Positions 58,767-64,000 of a stretch of DNA of 64,000 nucleotides are shown in pieces. A program made the position numbers and the translations under genes. A model generated the notes under the pieces. It saw only the letters and a list, made by a program, of their open reading frames with translations, did no database searches and had not been told where the DNA came from. This DNA is from Gonium pectorale (lineage: Eukaryota > Chlorophyta > Chlorophyceae > Chlamydomonadales > Volvocaceae): the NCBI GenBank assembly GCA_001584585.1, contig LSYV01000051.1, positions 486,665 to 550,664 of the forward strand. Reading direction: 5' to 3'. How positions within the stretch are numbered: the first letter of the stretch is position 1; every line of letters starts with the position of its first letter.

Positions 58767-61700
58767 ATGAAAATGTTTGCTCTATCCAGCATTAGGCGGT
58801 CATCTGTCGCTCACAGCGGTGCCCATCGACAAACCGCGAAGTGCCTAGCGACGCTTCCGATCAGGCATAACCAGACAAATGCGCAGTCTCCTCTGATAGG
58901 ACGCCGTATCGTGCTGGGAAGCAGTGCGCTGCTGGGAGCGGCCCTCTTTGAGCAGCCGAGGAACATCGCAGCCGCTGCGGTGCAGTCCGACATGGAGAAG
59001 GTGCGGCTATGCGATTCCCCGCAAAATCAGGGGAAGGGGATAGATTCATTGCGCTCCATGGACGGGTTGGGTGGGTTCGTGTCTTGATACACGGCGTGCT
59101 TGGACTAAGACAATGAAGCAGCAACGGCAACAGCGGCAACCAAAGCGCATGCAACCCTCAACGGCCGACCGGAAGAAATTTGGCGCTTGGGAGGCCGGCT
59201 GTGCTGAACGCTTGGGTTGGACTGATTCTGGGCTTACCGCTGACACGCTTGTGAGCACTCGCACCCGTCCCATTGTCCCCTTCGACTGGGCAGGTGCTCG
59301 AGGACCCCCGCTGGTACGCGGCCCGCGTAGTTATAGGCCTATTGCCCGTGCCGGGCCTAGACGTAGCTGCATTTGGACGGGCTGCATCGTAGCCGCCCTG
59401 CCGTGTGCGCAAGGCCCTGAAGTGCTCACCCGACCGGGCTTGTTGGGGCAGGCCCGAGAAGTGGCCCTTCCGGCCGGAGAACTTCCTCCGCTATGACGAG
59501 AGCCCGGACACGTACTTCTACTCGCAGCCCCGCTTCGTAACCCACATCGATGACCAGGTGAGCGCGGTCGCCGCCCCAGCCGTGGGGCAGTGACGACGGG
59601 AAACGGGGGTAAAGGGCAAGTAGCGATGCGCGTCGGGACAAGGCCCATGAAAGCACACAGGCCGTGCTCTGCGGAAAATCCCGGGACCTGCCGGGCCCAG
59701 GGTCTGGCCTGCTGTTGCCAATGTTTGTCATTGCAAGGGGGGGCGTGCCGGTGTGCCGGCCGGCGGATGTGTGCGGTCATTGGCAGGTTGTGCCTGGTGC
59801 CTCTGCTGCCCAGCGTGCGAATGGTACGTAGGCCCTCCCGATCCCTCCAACCAAGTTGCCGCACCCAAGCTGCCGCCCCACACTGTGCCGCGTGCAGGCG
59901 ATCAAGGCCCTCACCAAGTGGGGCGCGGGAGTGCGCCGTACGTGACCGCGTGCCAGCCGCTTTGGCTGTTTAGTGGCCTGGGGCAGGTGCTGCGGCTGCA
60001 GGGGCTAGGAGTAGTCAGCGCCACCCGCCCTCTTGTCGTGCAGGTTCTACGGAGCGGTCTTTCCCCCGTCGGGTGGCCAGTCGACCGCGGTCCTGGACAT
60101 CTGCAGCTCCTGGGTCAGCCACTACCCGGAGGGCTACAAGGCCGGCAGGGTTGCGGGTGAGTAACAGCTGTGACCGCGCGTCGCTAGCAGTGGGCAGTGT
60201 CGCCGGGCTCCTCGGGGCAGGCCGTGCGTGCAGTTGACATGACAATCCCACACCACCAACACACCAACACATGCGGTACCGGTGCGATGCAGGTCTCGGC
60301 ATGAATGAGGAGGTGCGGCGGATGAGGGGGCTTTAGGGACCGTGGAGGTTTGTGGGCTCGTGCCCTTGGCAGCGTCCACGGCGTCATCCTCCCGTCACCA
60401 TCGGAAGGGGGAAAGGAGGGCTGCCTACCGCCACGGCGCTCGCTGCTTGGCGAGCTTGGGGCGCGGTTATGGGTGGTCTCTGCTGTGCGCGCGGCTGGTG
60501 TAGGGGTATCCTCCCACAAACCCGTGCGGTTGGGGTCTGCTGCGATGCCCCCTTCGTGTGTACGCGCGCAGGAGCTCGCCCGAAACCCTCAGCTAACGGA
60601 GTTTGCGGTCAAGGACCTCAACGTCGGTGGGTTGTTGGGACCTGCGGGCACTTGGGCGTAGGAGCGGGGCCGAGTGGCACAGTCATGTGGCGCGTCGCCC
60701 CTGCCATGTACACTGATGGGCGGTACGGAGAGCTGGCCCCTAGCGTGGAGCGCGCAGCCCTTACTCCACGCAGTTTTCCGTGCTCAAAATCGCCCGTGCC
60801 TCCCGGCAAAGCTCTGCCTTTCAACCAACCTTATAGATCCTGCTGCATGCTTTTTTCAGACCCCACGCTTCCGTACGGCGATAACACGTTCGACGTTATC
60901 ACCAACTGTGTAAGCGTCGACTACCTGAACAAGCCCCTCGAGGTAAGGCCCGGCGGCCATCTGAGCTCCGAGAGGGTAGTGTCCTGCGGGCTCGCGGAGA
61001 CGGCCTACGTTTGGGCCCCAACAGGTACCGGCTTACACAACAGGTCTCTCGGCAGCTCGTTGCGCGACGGGCTTGGGACCCGATCTCCACACACGCGCAG
61101 GCAACCGCCCGTTGGCGCTGCAGCAGCAGGGTAGTTATGCAGCCATGTTGCTGCATGGCCGCCGCATGGATGGGCGCCACCCACCCTGCGGCCACGTCAA
61201 GCAGCGCTTCCAGAGTGCGGGGCTCCCTACGCACGCGCCGGCGTCACCGGCGTCCTAAGCGGCTGAGGGCAGCGCCCCGGTTCCTAGCATTGGAGTAGCT
61301 CGGCAGCATGGTGCCAGTTAGCATCAGTCGCATTTCCCGAATATCGTGAACCCGCGTGCGCCGTGGTTCTGACCCCGGCCGAGCAGATCTTCAAGGAGAT
61401 GCACCGTGTCCTCAAGCCTGGCGGCACCGCCTACATGTCCTTTAGCAACCGCTGCTTCCCCACCAAGGCCATCTCCCTGTGGACCGCCACCGGCGACGGT
61501 GAGCCGAGGCCGGTGGCAGGGCGCCATGGGATGAGTTGGGCGGTCTGCGGCGTGTAGCCGGGGGGCACTTCTATGGTAGCAGCCAACCTGGCATCCGCTC
61601 TGCCTCCTGGCATGCAGTGCGGGCCCCAACAAGGGGGCTTCGGCACAACAAGTTGTCGGCTTGCTTGGAGAGCGCCTCTTGATCCGTGATGCTACACGCG

Positions 61701-62182
61701 GATGCACTGCGTCTGCTGCATTGGTTGCTGCAACGTGGAATCGCGCATTCCGCTTTCCCACCCTCCATACAGCCGACCACATCTGGATCGTCGGCTCCTA
61801 CTTCCACTACTCCGTGCCGGGCGGCTTCACGGAGCCCAAGTGCAAAGACATCACGCCCAAGGTACGTCATCCAGTCAGGAGCATACACAGCTGCATTCCC
61901 CAGCTGGGTTCGCCCTGCATGTGCGCATTGCCCGAGCCATTCGATTGCTTTACCTTGCTGGACTTGGGCCTGCAGTGGCCCTAGTGTTTGCTTCCGCGGG
62001 GCAGCTTGCCCAGTTTTGCAGGTGTCAAACTACGCCTGCTCAGCAGGCGCCCCGATTGCCTCACCCCTAGCTAGGGCTGCCACCCTGAACCGCGTACTCT
62101 TTGCTGCATTGTGCACCATATGCAGGCGCTGTTTGGCCGCACGGATCCGATGTACGCCGTCTTTGCATCCAAGCAGGCGTGA
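58767..62182 (+). CDS. SAM-dependent methyltransferase, probably thylakoid-lumen targeted
   Basis: Ten exons: 58767-59000, 59414-59557, 59898-59917, 60044-60156, 60293-60312, 60572-60626, 60860-60942, 61387-61498, 61773-61861, 62126-62182; 927 nt, 308 residues, phases consistent. Exon 2's acceptor (GCGCAAG) is the weakest. Two exons are only 20 nt. The presequence has a basic Ser/Ala transit part, then RRIVLGSSALLGAALFEQ followed by AAAA: a twin-arginine plus hydrophobic stretch plus small residues, as in lumen proteins. The core reads PFRPENFLRYDESPDTYFYS, QPRFVTHIDD, AVLDICSSWVSHYPEGYKAG (motif I position without the usual GxGxG), LGMNEE, DNTFDVITNCVSVDYLNKPL and HRVLKPGGTAYMSFSNRCFP, ending DPMYAVFASKQA. 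This is the UbiE-like fold family found in plant plastids; substrate unknown. Confidence 0.85.
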
Positions 62183-63592
62183 GGTGATGTCAATACTCGA
62201 CAAAGCTTGTACCCCCTCAAGTTAGGGCCTTGAAAGGCCGCGCCGCGGCAGTGAACTGGCACGTCCAGGATCCCAGAGGGCTGCTGATGGGCCTCGGAAG
62301 CGACGCGACTGGAGTGAAGAGTGCATAGTTTAGAGGGGAGCGGGGTGCGAGTGAAGAGGATGTGAGGGTCGACTTGCATGTTTACTGATGGGTTGCTACG
62401 ATCAGCTGTGGCGAACGGTAAGCCGGGCTGTGTTGCTTTGCTGGCAGGGCTCGGTAACGAGCGGCCGCCCTGGTCTTGGGGATTCGGCCTGATATGCGGG
62501 TCGGACTTTCTGGCTTCCCGAGCGTGTCGGACTTTAAGGCTTCGGCCTGATGACGGGTCGGACTTTCTGGCTTCCCGAGGCAGTCCCTTGAGACCATGCT
62601 GCACAAGGGGGGACGCTTGTACGGCGCATCAAATGATGGCATGAAAAGCAGCGGTGTGCATGCAATGTGCTGTCTTTACGGAAATTTACTAGCTGCCCTG
62701 GATTGCTGAACCGTGGACCGTGGACATATTGCTGTTGTGGTCGGACGCGCTGTGTCTGCTCGGGGCATGCACCGGTCGGTTAGACCTTTGGCGAAGTGAT
62801 GTCCAGGCAGAATGCCCGTAGCGACGTGCCTAGTGATGGCCGCGGTAACATGCGCCTGGCGGTGCGGTGACGGCCGGACAGGGCCGTGTCGTGTCGCATG
62901 AAACGTGGCAATCACATCACTCTCCGGGTCGCGGCGAAGAGCTCGGGGTTGCAGCCCTCAGTCTGGTTGTACGTACAACCACGTACAGCGTCAGCCAACC
63001 ACCTTCCACCTTCAAGGCGCGCACGTAAATGGCGCTTCCCGTACCCTGACGAGAAAGTAATGCAATACGTGCAGTCCGCTAAACATCGCGACTCCACAGC
63101 GCCTATGTACTTGCCTGCGCACACATTTGTCTGAGTCGGGTTGCGCCTGCACGCCGCCGCTACAGCAGCTTAACCCTTGTCCCCCGTCGGCTTCACGCGT
63201 TCATGCGAGCATTGCGAGTGAATGCTACGAATGGCAACCATGCGTGGTGCCGGGCGGAGGCGGGCGGCCGCCATGCCGTTGGTCGACTTGGTGGATCGCC
63301 GCGAAGTGCCCCATCTGCTTACTAAACCCTCGGCGCCGGCACTTCGCACTCCACGACTCGAGACAGTAGCCATTTCGCATGGATGCGCTCCCCCTCTTTC
63401 TCTCTCCCCCACGCATGCTGACGCATGCCCACTTGAGCCCCGCGTACGCTGCGCATGACCACCAGGCCGCACCCCTGCCTATCGCCACCACTGTGAACCG
63501 CATATGCCTTTGCCTTCGCTGCTCCAGAGCATACGGACCCGGGAAATGGAAGAATAGTAGGTGGTGCACGGAGGAGCACACAGCAGGGTAGC
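62183..63592. other. 1.4-kb region without a recognised gene
   Basis: Downstream of the methyltransferase and upstream of the last exons. It contains a 58-bp-period duplication at 62483-62579. No conserved coding stretch; may include 5' exons or introns of the right-edge gene. Confidence 0.45.
62483..62579 (+). repeat. 58-bp-period tandem duplication
   Basis: TTCGGCCTGAT and GGTCGGACTTTCTGGCTTCC recur at 62483-62522 and 62541-62579; the spacer carries a third partial TCGGACTTT. Confidence 0.88.
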
Positions 63593-64000
63593 AGCTGAGC
63601 CCGCAGCTGGAGGAGAAGCGCTCCCGCATGGCCGAGCTGGAGCAGCAGGCCGCCAGTGCGGACTAAGTACCAGTTACGGCTCAAGGACCTGCACGCGCAG
63701 GTGTGCTGCGAGTGTGGGCGGAGGGTCGTGCGGTACCAGGGTTGGGTGTTTGGCTGCTGCAGGGAAGCAAGCAGCAGCTGCCGTAGCAAAGGAGGCGGAA
63801 GGAAGCCGTGGGCTCCTGGCCACCCAGAGCCCTCCTGTTCATTCGTGCGCATCCATCCCCGGGAAAGACCAGGCCCCTGTGTCCCGGCGCCTTTCTCCAC
63901 TGCGTGCTTGCAGGTGAGAACGTGATACGGGCGCTGGGCGGCATCACAAGCAACGTCGTATGTGCGCCGCCCATGCGGACCCCCTTGGAGGTGCCGGTGC
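63593..64000 (+). CDS. Partial coiled-coil gene at right edge, frame disturbed
   Basis: I do not recognise the family. After a GCCCGCAG acceptor comes a charged helix, LEEKRSRMAELEQQAASAD (63610-63666), which runs into TAA. One base later another frame continues KYQLRLKDLHAQ up to a CAG|GTGTGC donor at about 63702. A further exon from about 63921 to the edge reads NVIRALGGITSNVVCAPPMR. The parts fit one coiled-coil protein if one base is removed near 63667. So either the assembly has a 1-base error or this is a broken copy. Upstream and downstream exons are not visible. Confidence 0.45.

Noticed and set aside
1..64000. A new defence, secondary-metabolite or multi-gene system
   Set aside because: Neighbouring genes belong to unrelated processes and show ordinary eukaryotic spacing; nothing indicates a functional cluster.

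Overview
The window is nuclear DNA of a GC-rich, intron-dense eukaryote, most likely a volvocine or chlamydomonad green alga. Coding exons are GC-rich and Ala/Gly-rich. Introns are many, mostly 100-500 nt, with GTGAGT/GTGCGT-type donors and CAG acceptors. TGTAA-type poly(A) words lie a few hundred bases past several stops. The gene set also fits: a TmcB-like PAS membrane protein, an animal-like cryptochrome, an octotricopeptide-repeat-like organelle protein and plastid-targeted enzymes. No prokaryotic operon, rRNA, tRNA or CRISPR array was seen. All gene models were built by hand from conserved protein stretches and splice phases; where stated, total coding length is a multiple of three.

Layout, left to right. 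(1) 1-12771, minus: the greater part of a very large TmcB-like gene with about ten membrane segments and tandem PAS domains, running off the left edge. (2) 12.8-16.0 kb: no gene recognised; short N gap and a dispersed repeat. (3) 15990-19948, minus: EMB8/YheT-like alpha/beta hydrolase. (4) 20290-22629, plus: DUF1350 alpha/beta-hydrolase-like protein, head to head with the previous gene. (5) 24575-29443, minus: Ser/Thr kinase with 14 exons, one of only 11 nt. (6) 29.4-33.7 kb: gene-poor, with a 280-base N gap flanked by a near-identical 344/345-bp direct repeat. (7) 33671-36733, minus: class I/II aminotransferase resembling LL-diaminopimelate aminotransferases. (8) 37159-41742, plus: animal-like cryptochrome/(6-4) photolyase family, divergent from the aminotransferase. 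(9) 42996-49597, plus: coiled-coil protein with a C-terminal CEP164-like WW domain. (10) 50478-53760, minus: OPR/Tbc2-like repeat protein, convergent with the WW gene. (11) 55933-57854, minus: unrecognised low-complexity protein. (12) 58767-62182, plus: S-adenosylmethionine-dependent methyltransferase with a twin-arginine lumen-type presequence. (13) 63.6 kb to the right edge: exons of an unrecognised coiled-coil gene.

The genes do not form one pathway. Plastid-directed proteins (hydrolase, DUF1350 protein, aminotransferase, methyltransferase and perhaps the OPR protein) alternate with sensory or ciliary candidates (PAS protein, cryptochrome, WW protein). The most useful observations are exon-level: an 11-nt microexon in the kinase activation segment, two GC-AG introns, a triplicated splice donor in the OPR gene, a 64-73 nt intron or frame change in two genes, and clear assembly problems around the second gap. 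I found no convincing new multi-gene system.
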